The notes below the pieces were generated by a model. That model worked only from the letters and a program-made list of their open reading frames with translations, made no database searches and was not told the DNA's origin. The translations under genes were made by a program, and so were the position numbers. Source: Virgibacillus doumboii (GTDB lineage: Bacteria > Bacillota > Bacilli > Bacillales > Amphibacillaceae). Taken from it: a stretch of 64,000 nt of DNA. The stretch is from contig NZ_CADCWQ010000002.1 of the NCBI RefSeq assembly GCF_902806455.1, forward strand, positions 555,232 through 619,231. Reading direction: 5' to 3'. How positions within the stretch are numbered: position 1 is the first letter of the stretch; every line of letters begins with the position of its first letter. Positions 26,664 to 35,208 of this stretch are shown here, one piece after another.

Positions 26664-26957
26664 TTGGGGAAATGGAAGGAACCGGAATTCAGAGAGTATG
26701 TTTCTAAATTAATAGTTGAAGAGGGGAGGGTGGCCCGGGAGGTAGCTCGTGAAATGGATCTATCTGATTCAACTGTTTATAAGTGGGTATCCAACTATAA
26801 AAAGAAAAAAGAGCGTGAGAAGGCTCCTGAACAGTATATTACACCTGCAGAATTTGAGAAGATTAAAAAACAGCATGAAAAAGAAATACGTGATTTGAGG
26901 GAGCAAAACGAAATATTAAAAAAAGCTATGCACATTTTCACGAAAAACCAAGCGTAA
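26664..26957 (+). CDS. IS3-family transposase OrfA (HTH)
   Basis: A 97-residue helix-turn-helix protein. EEGRVAREVAREMDLSDSTV is the recognition helix region, and a leucine-zipper-like stretch (EIRDLREQNEILKKAMHIF) follows. The start is probably TTG at 26664 behind AAAGGA, although the frame is open upstream to 26604. The run of seven A at 26918-26924 followed by G lies near its end and would shift ribosomes into the OrfB frame. Confidence 0.88.
   Translation: MGKWKEPEFREYVSKLIVEEGRVAREVAREMDLSDSTVYKWVSNYKKKKEREKAPEQYITPAEFEKIKKQHEKEIRDLREQNEILKKAMHIFTKNQA
26918..26925 (+). promoter_or_regulatory. Probable -1 programmed frameshift site
   Basis: TTA AAA AAA GCT in the orfA frame contains A7G. 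The -1 frame is open from here through orfB and reads HFHEKPSVRDKYCFILAHRG, the expected OrfB N-terminal region. Confidence 0.7.
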
Positions 26958-27004
26958 GAGATAAATACTGTTTCATCCTGGCTCATCGAGGTGAATACAG
27001 TATT

Positions 27005-27850
27005 GTGAAAATGTGCACTGTACTAGACGTTTCGAAGAGCGGTTATTATACCTGGTTAGAAACCAAAGACAAAATTTCGGATAAAGAAGCTAAAGACGGG
27101 GACATAAGGCAGAAGATTAAAAAATCGTTTTATGAAAGTGAAGAATCTTATGGTAGTCCCAGAGTGTATGATGATTTAGATGAGTGGGGATATTCAATCT
27201 CTCAAACAACGGTAGCACGAAAAATGAGGGAAATGGGTCTGAGAGCTACTCCTAAAGAAAGATATATTGTCACAACGGATTCGAATCATAATATGTATGT
27301 TTACCCAAATCTTCTAAATCAAAAATTTGATGTTGATGAACCGGACCGGGTCTGGGTTTCCGATATCACTTATATTTGGACACTTGAAGGATGGCTTTAT
27401 TTATCTACCATTATGGATTTGTTTTCAAGAAAGATTGTTGGATGGAGTATGGCGTCTCACATGAAAACCGCATTACCTTTAAAGGCTTTGAATATGGCAA
27501 TCACCACCAGGCAGCCCATAGAAGAGAAGTTAATTCATCATTCGGATCGTGGCTCCCAATATTGTTCGTACGATTATACCGATGTGTTAAAAGAAAATAA
27601 AATTCAAATAAGTATGAGCAGGACAGGAAACCCGTATGATAATGCTTGCATTGAATCATTTCACGCAACGATTAAAAAGGAACTGGTATATCGTAGACGT
27701 TTTAAGACTCGGTCAGAAGCAATTAAAGCGGTAAACTATTACATAGGCAGCCGCTACAATGAAAGAAGAAAGCATTCATCTTTAGGATATTGTTCACCAA
27801 ATAAATATGAGCGAAAGTACCAAGCAGCACAACTGGAACTTAGCTCTTAA
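27005..27850 (+). CDS. IS3-family transposase OrfB (DDE integrase)
   Basis: Retroviral-integrase-like catalytic part. The first Asp lies in VWVSDITYI, the second in HHSDRGSQY and the Glu in NACIESFHATIKKEL; YNERRKHSSLGYCSP is the usual C-terminal motif. All three catalytic residues are present, so the element may be active. The frame is open upstream to the slippery site, so the functional product is an OrfAB fusion of about 395 residues. GTG at 27005 is only the first in-frame start codon. Confidence 0.92.
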   Translation: MKMCTVLDVSKSGYYTWLETKDKISDKEAKDGDIRQKIKKSFYESEESYGSPRVYDDLDEWGYSISQTTVARKMREMGLRATPKERYIVTTDSNHNMYVYPNLLNQKFDVDEPDRVWVSDITYIWTLEGWLYLSTIMDLFSRKIVGWSMASHMKTALPLKALNMAITTRQPIEEKLIHHSDRGSQYCSYDYTDVLKENKIQISMSRTGNPYDNACIESFHATIKKELVYRRRFKTRSEAIKAVNYYIGSRYNERRKHSSLGYCSPNKYERKYQAAQLELSS

Positions 27851-27862
27851 TTAACCAATTGG

Positions 27863-27907
27863 CTTTAGAAATGATAAGTCATGGTTTTTGACTTATCATT
27901 TCTAAAG
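27863..27907. terminator. 19-bp hairpin near the IS right end
   Basis: CTTTAGAAATGATAAGTCA and TGACTTATCATTTCTAAAG pair perfectly across a 7-nt loop. There is no T run after it. It could block transcription or translation crossing the element. Confidence 0.7.
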
Positions 27908-27981
27908 TCTCAGCAAGCGAAGCGCGGTAGTTGTTTTGAATTTATGGATTAACCAAAGTAATGTGTCCGTTTTCTTGACAG

Positions 27982-28260
27982 AAGTCCAAAGTTCACAACT
28001 AAAACGCTAAAGTTCACAAATAAACTGCTTGTAGTTCACAAATTTTCTGGTGCTCGTCGTGCTGCAAGTATGGTAAGAGATGCGACAATCCACACAGAAA
28101 AGATTGCTCGGTCGTGTTGCAATCTTTTCTGCGAGGAGTGCAACACCACTGAAACAACTTCAACACGACGAGCAAGTATTTCGGAGAAGCAGCGCTCCTC
28201 GCAATTCGCAGCTAATTCGGGGGGGGTCACTCGTTGCTAAAGTTCACAAAATACATTCAA
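27982..28260. repeat. AAAGTTCACAA degenerate tandem array with CTTGCAACACGACGAGCA module
   Basis: CAAAGTTCACAACTAAAACG, CTAAAGTTCACAAATAAACT and GTAGTTCACAAATT units about 20 bp apart are followed by GTGCTCGTCGTGCTGCAAGT. A perfect hairpin (CAGAAAAGATTGC, 28095-28107, with its complement at 28119-28131) follows. The inverted module CTTCAACACGACGAGCA is at about 28158-28174. A last AAAGTTCACAA lies at about 28239-28249. The left part of the array (26561-26592) is separated by the IS. No gene is visible. Confidence 0.8.
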
Positions 28261-28370
28261 ATCTGGCTGGAGTATCCGCGAAAACCAGCTGCCACCATCC
28301 ATCACTGAATACTTTTTCATAAACTTTTGGTATAGTACATTAAAAGGCATAAATTAGAGCAGGTGATTTA

Positions 28371-29063
28371 ATGGAGAAGCCAAACATATTAATAGTTGAA
28401 GATGAACAGAAGCTCAGCAGGGTACTGCAGCTTGAATTGGATTATGAAAATTATGCAACTGAAATTGCTGACAATGGTAAAGACGCGCTGGAAAAACTTG
28501 AACAGTCGGAGTGGGATTTGGTTCTATTGGATATAATGCTCCCGGAGTTAAGCGGTCTTGAAGTACTGAGGAGATTCAGGCGCAGCGATCAGACGACTCC
28601 TATTATCTTGTTGACTGCGCGTGACCAGGTTCATGATAAAGTAAGCGGTCTCGACCTTGGGGCAAATGATTACATGACCAAACCGTTTCAAATTGAGGAA
28701 CTGTTGGCACGAATCCGGGTGCATTTGAGACAGCGGACAACGATGGATACGGACACCCAGCAGTTGTCTGTCGGTGAGCTGACAGTTGATACGGGAACGC
28801 GTGAGGTCAAGCGAAAAGACATTCAGATTGAATTGACCCCTCGCGAATTTAATCTGCTAGTTTATCTGCTGAAAAATAAAAACCAGGTGCTGACGAGAGA
28901 CCAGCTGATTGAGCATGTATGGGGATTTGACTATTACGGGGATACCAATGTAGTGGATGTTTATATCCGATATTTGCGTCAAAAGGTCGACAAGAATTTT
29001 GACCATGCATATATTCATACCGTCCGCGGTGTCGGCTACACGATAAAGGAAAATTCGCAATGA
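28371..29063 (+). CDS. OmpR-family response regulator (YkoG-like)
   Basis: A 230-residue two-domain regulator. The receiver shows LIVEDEQKL with the acidic pair, the phosphorylation site D54 in LLDIMLPE, the switch Thr in LLTARD and Lys in MTKPF. The C-terminal winged helix contains LTPREFNLLVYLLKNKNQVL and VVDVYIRYLRQKVD. ATG at 28371 follows GAGCAGGTGA. The stop overlaps the start of the kinase gene (ATGA). Together with the kinase and the PepSY protein it resembles the B. subtilis ykoGHI cluster. Confidence 0.93.
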   Translation: MEKPNILIVEDEQKLSRVLQLELDYENYATEIADNGKDALEKLEQSEWDLVLLDIMLPELSGLEVLRRFRRSDQTTPIILLTARDQVHDKVSGLDLGANDYMTKPFQIEELLARIRVHLRQRTTMDTDTQQLSVGELTVDTGTREVKRKDIQIELTPREFNLLVYLLKNKNQVLTRDQLIEHVWGFDYYGDTNVVDVYIRYLRQKVDKNFDHAYIHTVRGVGYTIKENSQ

Positions 29064-30412
29064 AGCTGTCTACAAAGATCCGCCTATTTTCAAGCTTGTT
29101 TATGCTCGTTTTGATTTTAATCGTTAATACGTCAATTTATATTTTATTTGCCAACATATCAATGAACAGTGAGGAAGCTGAATTGTCTGAACAGGTGAAT
29201 GAAATAGTGATGGCGTTGGATGATAATCCTGAAATTGCCAAAAGTGATTTGCTGAGGGCGTATGTGCCGACGGATGGGATGATTCGCGTTATTGATGAAA
29301 ATGGCAATAATCTAATAAAAACTCTGACAAAGAAGTACTCATATACAGAACTCCCTTCGTCTTTTTCAAAATCCGAAACAAGTTCAATCATACCGCTAAA
29401 AGATAAGGCTGATTTCCTGACAATTTCAAAGCCAATCATCTGGAATAATGGTGAAGTAGCGACATTGCAAGTCTATAAACAGCTAGTAGCACACACCGAA
29501 ACGATGAAGACCCTGTTTTACGTATTGGCTGTGGCATCAGTTATTATTCTTATCCCATCAATTATCGCGGGCACTGTTTTAAGCCGGTTTATTTTAAATC
29601 CAATAAAGTCGTTAACTGCAGCGATGAAGGAAAATATAACATATGCTAAGTGGAAAAAGATTAATCTGGAAAACCGATCGCGTGATGAGCTATATGAAAT
29701 GGAAGAAACGTTTAATAAGATGATTGAATACTTAAAAGATAACTTCGAAAAGCAGGAGACCTTTGTTTCAGATGCATCCCACGAACTGAAAACTCCCATT
29801 TCTATTGTGAAAAGCTACGCACAATTGCTCAATCGGCGCGGACGTGACAACCCGGAAATTTTGGACGAATCGATTCAGGCGATTGATTCAGAGGCAGATC
29901 GCATGCAAAATTTGGTTGAGCAAATGCTTCTGCTTGCCAAAAACCAGGAGAAGGATGAGCATGAACAACTGGACATTGTTCATCTTGCTCGTGAAACGGT
30001 GGAACAGTTTAAAGGTGCGTATGACCGTCTTATTAATTTTGAATCAACTATTGACGAACTTTATGTTAATGGCAGCCGGGGGCAGTTGCAGCAAGTAATT
30101 TATATTTTAATCGATAATGCATTGAAATACAGTGATCAAGAAGTTAAACTGTCCATTTTGCGGCGTGGTTCAGATGTACAACTGAAAGTCCGGGATTATG
30201 GTCAGGGAATTCCACAAGATGAGCAGGCGAAGATTTTTGAGCGGTTTTACCGGATGGATAAATCAAGAAGCAGGGAGTCAGGCGGAACAGGGCTCGGACT
30301 TGCGATTGCAATGGCAATTGCCGAGGCCCATCATGGCAGTCTGTCTGTTAATAGTGAGCCAGGTGAGGGATCGACTTTTAAACTGGTTTTACCATTTGTT
30401 AAGGAAAGTTAA
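29060..30412 (+). CDS. Membrane sensor histidine kinase (YkoH-like)
   Basis: A 450-residue kinase. Helix 1 is at about residues 9-31, an extracytoplasmic sensor of about 120 residues follows, and helix 2 is at about 152-175. A HAMP domain leads to HisKA with H241 in SDASHELKTPISIV. The catalytic domain shows ILIDNALKYSD (N box), VRDYGQGIP (G1), FERFYRMDKSRSRESGGTGL (F and G2 boxes) and STFKLVLPF. The signal it senses is not visible; the neighbouring PepSY protein may be part of sensing. Confidence 0.93.
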   Translation: MKLSTKIRLFSSLFMLVLILIVNTSIYILFANISMNSEEAELSEQVNEIVMALDDNPEIAKSDLLRAYVPTDGMIRVIDENGNNLIKTLTKKYSYTELPSSFSKSETSSIIPLKDKADFLTISKPIIWNNGEVATLQVYKQLVAHTETMKTLFYVLAVASVIILIPSIIAGTVLSRFILNPIKSLTAAMKENITYAKWKKINLENRSRDELYEMEETFNKMIEYLKDNFEKQETFVSDASHELKTPISIVKSYAQLLNRRGRDNPEILDESIQAIDSEADRMQNLVEQMLLLAKNQEKDEHEQLDIVHLARETVEQFKGAYDRLINFESTIDELYVNGSRGQLQQVIYILIDNALKYSDQEVKLSILRRGSDVQLKVRDYGQGIPQDEQAKIFERFYRMDKSRSRESGGTGLGLAIAMAIAEAHHGSLSVNSEPGEGSTFKLVLPFVKES

Positions 30413-30507
30413 TGCTTTTCTCATTAAATTCTAATCTTATGCACATGATCCTTTCATTTAGAGTGGATATGATGTAATCAAGATAGAAAATAAGGAGGAA
30501 AAAACAG

Positions 30508-31344
30508 ATGAAGAAAAAAGTAGGGATTGTGTTAGCAGTATTATTGGGGTTTTCAGCAATGGGGTTTGGCATGCTTCAATCAAGTGCATCACAGACAGAG
30601 CCTAAATTGTCTTATGATGAGGTGGAGAAGCTGGTAACCGATCAGTATCCGGGTGAAGTTGTTGATAGGGAACTGGAAAAAGATCGTAACAGGGCTGTAT
30701 ATGAGTTAGAAATACGCAGCGAAGGAAAAGAGTATGATATCGAGGTAGATGGAAACACCGGTGAAATTCTTGAATTGGATGAACGAAAGGTAGCCGGCAA
30801 AGTAAACAACTCAAAAGATGATAATGCTGATGACAAACAAGGCGATGACGATAACAAAGACGACGGCACGAAGAAAAGCGATGATAAAAATAACAGCGTA
30901 AGCATCAAGGAAAAAGATGATTCAAAAGGTAATAAAGACGATGATCGTGATGACAGAAACGAATCAAATAAAGACGATGATCATGACGACAAAAATGAAT
31001 CAACTAAAAAGAATACATCATCCAATAAAACTGCAATCAGTTCATCAAAAGCGAAACAAATTGCAAAAAATGCCTTTAACGGTTCAATTATCAGTATAGA
31101 TTTGGATGAAGATGACGGACGTCGTATTTATGAAGTGGAAATGAAATCTAAAAATAAAGAAGCAGAGATTGAAATAGATGCTTATACCGGGGAAGTTATC
31201 GTGTTGTCAATCGACACGAATGATGACAGAGACGACAAAGACGATAAAGACGACGACGAGAATGACGACGATGATGATAATGATGACAACGACGATAATG
31301 ACGGTGGCGACAGTGACGATGATGACGACAATGATGATGATTAA
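30508..31344 (+). CDS. Secreted PepSY-domain protein with highly acidic linker and tail
   Basis: A 278-residue exported protein. The signal peptide is at residues 1-29. PepSY domain 1 (about 35-85) contains SYDEVEKLVTDQYPGEVV and YDIEVDGNTGEILELDE. A linker of about 85 residues is rich in Asp, Lys and Asn. PepSY domain 2 (about 178-233) contains SSKAKQIAKNAFNGSI and EIEIDAYTGEVIVLSID. The last 40 residues are almost all Asp, Asn and Glu. The family is thought to modulate proteases or sense envelope state. It follows the kinase gene by 95 bp and ends at a clear terminator. Confidence 0.88.
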   Translation: MKKKVGIVLAVLLGFSAMGFGMLQSSASQTEPKLSYDEVEKLVTDQYPGEVVDRELEKDRNRAVYELEIRSEGKEYDIEVDGNTGEILELDERKVAGKVNNSKDDNADDKQGDDDNKDDGTKKSDDKNNSVSIKEKDDSKGNKDDDRDDRNESNKDDDHDDKNESTKKNTSSNKTAISSSKAKQIAKNAFNGSIISIDLDEDDGRRIYEVEMKSKNKEAEIEIDAYTGEVIVLSIDTNDDRDDKDDKDDDENDDDDDNDDNDDNDGGDSDDDDDNDDD

Positions 31345-31366
31345 TATGAATAGGACAAGATAAGAT

Positions 31367-31400
31367 AAAAAAGCTGCCAGTTTAATCTGGCAGCTTTTTA
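31367..31400 (+). terminator. Terminator after the PepSY gene
   Basis: AAAAAAGCTGCCAG and CTGGCAGCTTTTTTA-like arms form a 13-14-bp stem with a 6-nt loop. Confidence 0.9.
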
Positions 31401-31403
31401 AGC

Positions 31404-31800
31404 TTGGCTCTTTTTGCAAAGGTTGTTGCTGTTATTGCACAGTTGATATAAAATGTGAGCTAGTATTTTTTAGTGGGGCTCTCTGATCACGAGATCAAAT
31501 ATATTCGACCTCTAAGGTCTTGTTGCCGAGCCTGCTCAGTATACAGCACCCGAGTCCCACTTTGAGAAAAACCTGTTAGAGATGAACGACTTTTCATCGA
31601 TAATTTTGCTCTCATTTGTTGTTCATAAGGCTGATGAACCACTTTTCACCGATGATTCCGTTCTTTTTTGCCCTTCATAATCCTGTCTTTCCTGCAGGAG
31701 TGCCACATCTCAGAAAAGACTTTGTGACACAACAAGCACCATAATGTATTTCCGGAGTGGTGTTTTAGCACTCAACTTAGTTCGCAGTCTATGGGAATTG
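31404..31800. repeat. Mosaic of interspersed repeat modules
   Basis: The first part (GGCTCTTTTTGCAAAGGTTG ... GTTGATATAAAATG) is similar to 40100-40200. AGTGGGGCTC (31472-31481) is inverted at 31552-31561 as GAGTCCCACT. A degraded copy of the GGAGTGC...ACAACAAGCACC module lies at 31690-31770. No gene is visible between 31345 and 31856. Confidence 0.65.
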
Positions 31801-31856
31801 TTTAGCAAGGTTCCATTCTCAAATGACAAATAGCAACAATCTTTTAGAAAACAGCC

Positions 31857-33431
31857 TTATGCTTTTACAACAAAATTGTTTGTTACAGAGGCAGGTACGG
31901 TCTTGTGTTTTTCAAAATAAGATCGAATCAGTTCAACGGCATCTTTTTGAATTTCTCTTATGACAGGTTTTCCTTTGAACATATCATAGTTTCCCCCGCC
32001 ATTCGCCCGGTAATTATTCAGTACAACATGGTATTTTTCATGTTTATCAAGTGGTTTGTCATGATATGTTACATTTTCAATTCGTGAGCCAAATGGCTTC
32101 TGTACATTTATCGTATACTCTATCCCTTCCCACATATCATAGTTGTAGTGTTGTGGTTTTGGCGCTATGTAAGCAGGGTTGACAGCAATATTGCCATCCT
32201 TAATTACAAAGTACTCGGCACTTTTTTCAAGTGCATCTATAATGTCCTTTCCTGTCAACTCAAGAACAACCAGTGTATTCGGGTACATGTAGTTAGAAAC
32301 GATATCACGCATCGTTACGACGGGTCCAAAACCCTTCGATTTGTTATTTAACAGGGGTGCAACTGAAATGTCTGTGCCACTGGCATCCATCTGAACCTTC
32401 TGGATAAACTCAATAAATGGATGTTTTTGGACCCTTGCTGCCAGCGGGTCACTGATTGTCATGTCCCCGTCAATATTTCCAATCGGACTGTCGAGCCATT
32501 GTTGGGTCGATGCTTCCAAATCCTCCATGCAGTTCAATATCTCAGAATCTGCTTTAATACCCTCTAATGTATTAACGGATGCTTGTTTATTAACAACTTG
32601 CCAGCCACGTTCTGATTGTTCCATTATGATGTCAATTTCACCATACAATTTGCCGTTGTTGCCAGGCTGGATTACCAGTACGCCGTTTATTGTTCCGGTT
32701 AAAACACGATGCTGATGGCCTGTCAGCAATACATCAATTCCTTCAATTTGTTCACATATAGCGTATCCCTGATTCTCACCGGTCAGCGGTTCTGTTTCTT
32801 CGCCTGTCTCTATATCACGCTCAAAGCCGCCATGATAAGAAGCTACAAGAACATCGGGTTGTTCTGTGTCATGAATATGATTAACCCACTTTTGCAGTGT
32901 TGCAAGGGCGTCAGCAAACTGGATCCCCTGAATATGCTCGGGTGATTCCCAATTTGGGATATAGTGTGTTGTTACACCAGCAATTGCAATCTTTATTCCA
33001 TTATCCAACGTTTTTATGATATACGGTGGTCCATAATAGGGCTCAGCTGAATTTTCGTCGAGTGTGTTCGCCGATAGCCAGGGGAAGTCAGATTGGTTTA
33101 TGGCATCATTTAATATTTTTTTTCCGAAATTAAATTCGTGGTTGCCGATTACACTCGCTTCAATTCCAATTCGGTTCATGATCCCAATCATTGGGTTTTC
33201 CTTATCAGCATGTTCTTTTACATAATGGGTCATTAATGGTGTCCCTTGGATTAAGTCGCCATTATCCATGACAATAACATGTTCATTGTTTTTCCTAATC
33301 TTGTTTACGACTGTTGCATATGTTGCCAATCCCGAATCGGAATGCTCATTAGTTCCATACAGAACAGGTAAAGCATGACCATGAACATCGCTTGTGTATA
33401 GCAGTTTAATCATTGCTGTATCTTTTTGCAC
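31857..33431 (-). CDS. 5'-nucleotidase / cyclic phosphodiesterase family metallophosphatase
   Basis: A 524-residue two-domain enzyme without a signal peptide. The N-terminal metallophosphatase domain has YTSDVHGHALP, VMDNGDLIQGTPL, VIGNHEFNFG, ASYHGGFE and LTGHQHR. The C-terminal nucleotidase domain has ASGTDISVAPLLN, LYPNTLVVLELTGKD-like residues and VLNNYRANGGGNYDMF. It is expected to dephosphorylate nucleotides or cyclic nucleotides. GTG at 33431 behind AAAGGATG is preferred; ATG at 33413 is also possible. It follows phnDCEE in the same direction, but a hairpin and an interspersed repeat lie between. Confidence 0.85.
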   Translation of the reverse strand: MQKDTAMIKLLYTSDVHGHALPVLYGTNEHSDSGLATYATVVNKIRKNNEHVIVMDNGDLIQGTPLMTHYVKEHADKENPMIGIMNRIGIEASVIGNHEFNFGKKILNDAINQSDFPWLSANTLDENSAEPYYGPPYIIKTLDNGIKIAIAGVTTHYIPNWESPEHIQGIQFADALATLQKWVNHIHDTEQPDVLVASYHGGFERDIETGEETEPLTGENQGYAICEQIEGIDVLLTGHQHRVLTGTINGVLVIQPGNNGKLYGEIDIIMEQSERGWQVVNKQASVNTLEGIKADSEILNCMEDLEASTQQWLDSPIGNIDGDMTISDPLAARVQKHPFIEFIQKVQMDASGTDISVAPLLNNKSKGFGPVVTMRDIVSNYMYPNTLVVLELTGKDIIDALEKSAEYFVIKDGNIAVNPAYIAPKPQHYNYDMWEGIEYTINVQKPFGSRIENVTYHDKPLDKHEKYHVVLNNYRANGGGNYDMFKGKPVIREIQKDAVELIRSYFEKHKTVPASVTNNFVVKA

Positions 33432-33451
33432 TATGTAACATCCTTTCTGTA

Positions 33452-33534
33452 ACATGAGACACAGGGACATGCCCCGTGTCTCATGTGTACTGCCCACCGA
33501 ATGAGACAATGAACCTGTCCCTGTGTCTCCTTAA
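33452..33534. repeat. GAGACACAGGGACA interspersed hairpin element
   Basis: ACATGAGACAC (33452-33462) and GTGTCTCATGT (33476-33486) form a perfect 11-bp stem. ATGAGACAATGAACCTGTCC and CTGTGTCTCC follow. Such sequences recur in Bacillaceae intergenic regions. Here the element forms the 5' leader of the nucleotidase gene. Confidence 0.65.
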
Positions 33535-33538
33535 AATA

Positions 33539-33580
33539 AGAAACGAAATTGGAGCTGAACAGCCCCCGAATTTCGTTTCT
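33539..33580 (-). terminator. Terminator at the end of phnDCEE
   Basis: AGAAACGAAATT (33539-33550) and AATTTCGTTTCT (33569-33580) form a 12-bp perfect stem just beyond the last phnE stop codon, followed on the minus strand by TATTTTAAG. Confidence 0.75.
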
Positions 33581-33592
33581 ATTGTAAATCTA

Positions 33593-34393
33593 TTATACAA
33601 TTTTCCGTCTGATTCTTGCAGAAATAAAGTCGATAACCGTTACGACAATAATAATAGCCAGTAGAATCATTCCCATTTCATTCCAATTCCGGTTGTTGGC
33701 GGCGAAGATAATCATCGTACCGATACCACCCGCACCAACGATACCAAGGATGGATGACGCACGGATATCAATTTCGAACCGGTAGATTGCATATGATAAA
33801 AACTCCGGTATGATTTGTGGTATTACACCATAGAATAATGCCTGAACTTTATTTGCACCATTTGCTTCCATTGCCTCGACGATCTGCATATCAATCGATT
33901 CAACAACTTCAGAGTAAAGTTTTCCAAGCATTCCCGTTGAGCCAATTGCGATTGCGAGTACCCCTGCGAACGCATTCGGACCAACTGCAACAACAAATAA
34001 AATTGCCAAAATAATATCTGGAAAAGCACGAACAGCTGATAAAATCCATTTACCAACCACTGAAAATATTCGGATCTTGGACATATTTTTCGCTGCAAGG
34101 AATCCCAAAGGAACTGCAAGGACAGCAGCCATTAACGACCCTGCAAACGCGATGAAGACAGTTTCCAGAATTTTAACCGATACCTCTCCTGCTGCTGCCC
34201 AGTCAGGGCTGAACAATTTAGGTATTACCCGGTGAAAGTTACTGGCAGCCCGTTCAACAGCACGTCCCCAATCAACGTCTATGCCTGCGAAAGTCCAGAC
34301 GTATAAAGCGACAACCGCCAGCAGAATAAGTATCCGTTTTATTTTGATGAACAGCGATTTTTCTCTTTTTGGAGGTAATGAATAAGTAGCCAT
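33593..34393 (-). CDS. phnE: Phosphonate/phosphite ABC transporter permease PhnE
   Basis: A 266-residue inner-membrane subunit with about six helices. The cytoplasmic EAA loop EAMEANGANKVQALFYGVIP binds the ATPase, and VGAGGIGTMI follows as in PhnE/MetI-type permeases. It is the second of two permease genes; its start overlaps the previous stop by 1 bp. The pair most likely forms a heterodimer. Confidence 0.92.
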   Translation of the reverse strand: MATYSLPPKREKSLFIKIKRILILLAVVALYVWTFAGIDVDWGRAVERAASNFHRVIPKLFSPDWAAAGEVSVKILETVFIAFAGSLMAAVLAVPLGFLAAKNMSKIRIFSVVGKWILSAVRAFPDIILAILFVVAVGPNAFAGVLAIAIGSTGMLGKLYSEVVESIDMQIVEAMEANGANKVQALFYGVIPQIIPEFLSYAIYRFEIDIRASSILGIVGAGGIGTMIIFAANNRNWNEMGMILLAIIIVVTVIDFISARIRRKIV

Positions 34394-35208
34394 TATATCA
34401 ATGCCTCCCTTAACTTATTACTTATATACTCAATAACCAGGACAACAACAAAAATCATAATAATGATTGTCATTGCATTCGGATAGTTGTAAAAGCTTAA
34501 CTGCTGGTCAAGGACCAGTCCGATACCACCCGCGCCAACAAGTCCGAGTACAACAGATGCACGAATGTTTATTTCAAATACATACAGTACAAAGGATGTG
34601 AACTGTGGCAATACTTGCGGCACCAATCCATAAAAAATTACCTGATAAACATTACCACCGGAAGCACGCATCGCTTCGAGGGGATTCATGTCAACTGATT
34701 CAATTGTTTCACTTATCAATTTGGCCAGGATGCCCAGCGAAAAGACAGTAAGTGCAACAATACCAGGGAACAGGCCGATTCCAAACAACCCAACAAATAC
34801 AACAGCTAAAACCAGGTCAGGAATTGTACGTAAAATATTTAATAATGTACGCGTAAAATAGTAGAGCGGTTTAAACGTTGTAATATTTTGAGCAGATAAT
34901 AAAGCCAAAGGTACGGTTAAAATTGCTGCAACTGTTGTAGCGATAATTGCCATCTGAATCGTTTGTGCCATTGGATCCCAAATAGCCCCTATTATACTCA
35001 TGTTAGGCGGGAAAAATTTCTCGATAACGACAGCCATATTTCCAAGTGCGTTACCAAATCCACCGACCATTTGCTGTTGTGTCCAGAACATACTAAACAG
35101 ATAAATTCCAATTACAATGAAAAAAATCACAGTAATCTGTACTTTTGTTTTCACTGGATAAATTGGTGGATTTTTCCCGTGAGACAAAGCGTTTGTTTGA
35201 TTTGTCAC
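34393..35208 (-). CDS. phnE: Phosphonate/phosphite ABC transporter permease PhnE (first copy)
   Basis: A 271-residue permease paralogous to the next gene. It has an N-terminal helix (VQITVIFFIVIGIYLFSMFW), the binding-protein-dependent transport domain with LIGTF-like core helices, the EAA loop EAMRASGGNVYQVIFYGLVP and LVGAGGIGLVLD. Its ATG overlaps the phnC stop by 4 bp, which implies coupled translation in the order phnC-phnE-phnE. Confidence 0.92.
   Translation of the reverse strand: MTNQTNALSHGKNPPIYPVKTKVQITVIFFIVIGIYLFSMFWTQQQMVGGFGNALGNMAVVIEKFFPPNMSIIGAIWDPMAQTIQMAIIATTVAAILTVPLALLSAQNITTFKPLYYFTRTLLNILRTIPDLVLAVVFVGLFGIGLFPGIVALTVFSLGILAKLISETIESVDMNPLEAMRASGGNVYQVIFYGLVPQVLPQFTSFVLYVFEINIRASVVLGLVGAGGIGLVLDQQLSFYNYPNAMTIIIMIFVVVLVIEYISNKLREALI

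Larger units (their letters stand above)
26593..27981 (+). mobile_element. Complete IS3-family insertion sequence (IS150-like)
   Basis: A 1389-bp element. The ends TAGTCTAAATAATGGACAC (left) and the complement of GTGTCCGTTTTCTTGACAG (right) match at 13 of 19 positions. The flanks show a 4-bp target duplication AAGT (26589-26592 and 27982-27985). It carries overlapping-phase orfA and orfB joined by a probable -1 frameshift at an A7G run. It sits inside an AAAGTTCACAA repeat array. Exact ends are inferred from the repeats. Confidence 0.88.

Noticed and set aside
28080..28322. ORF over the repeat region at 28.1 kb
   Set aside because: It has repeat-derived composition, no ribosome site and no recognisable domain.
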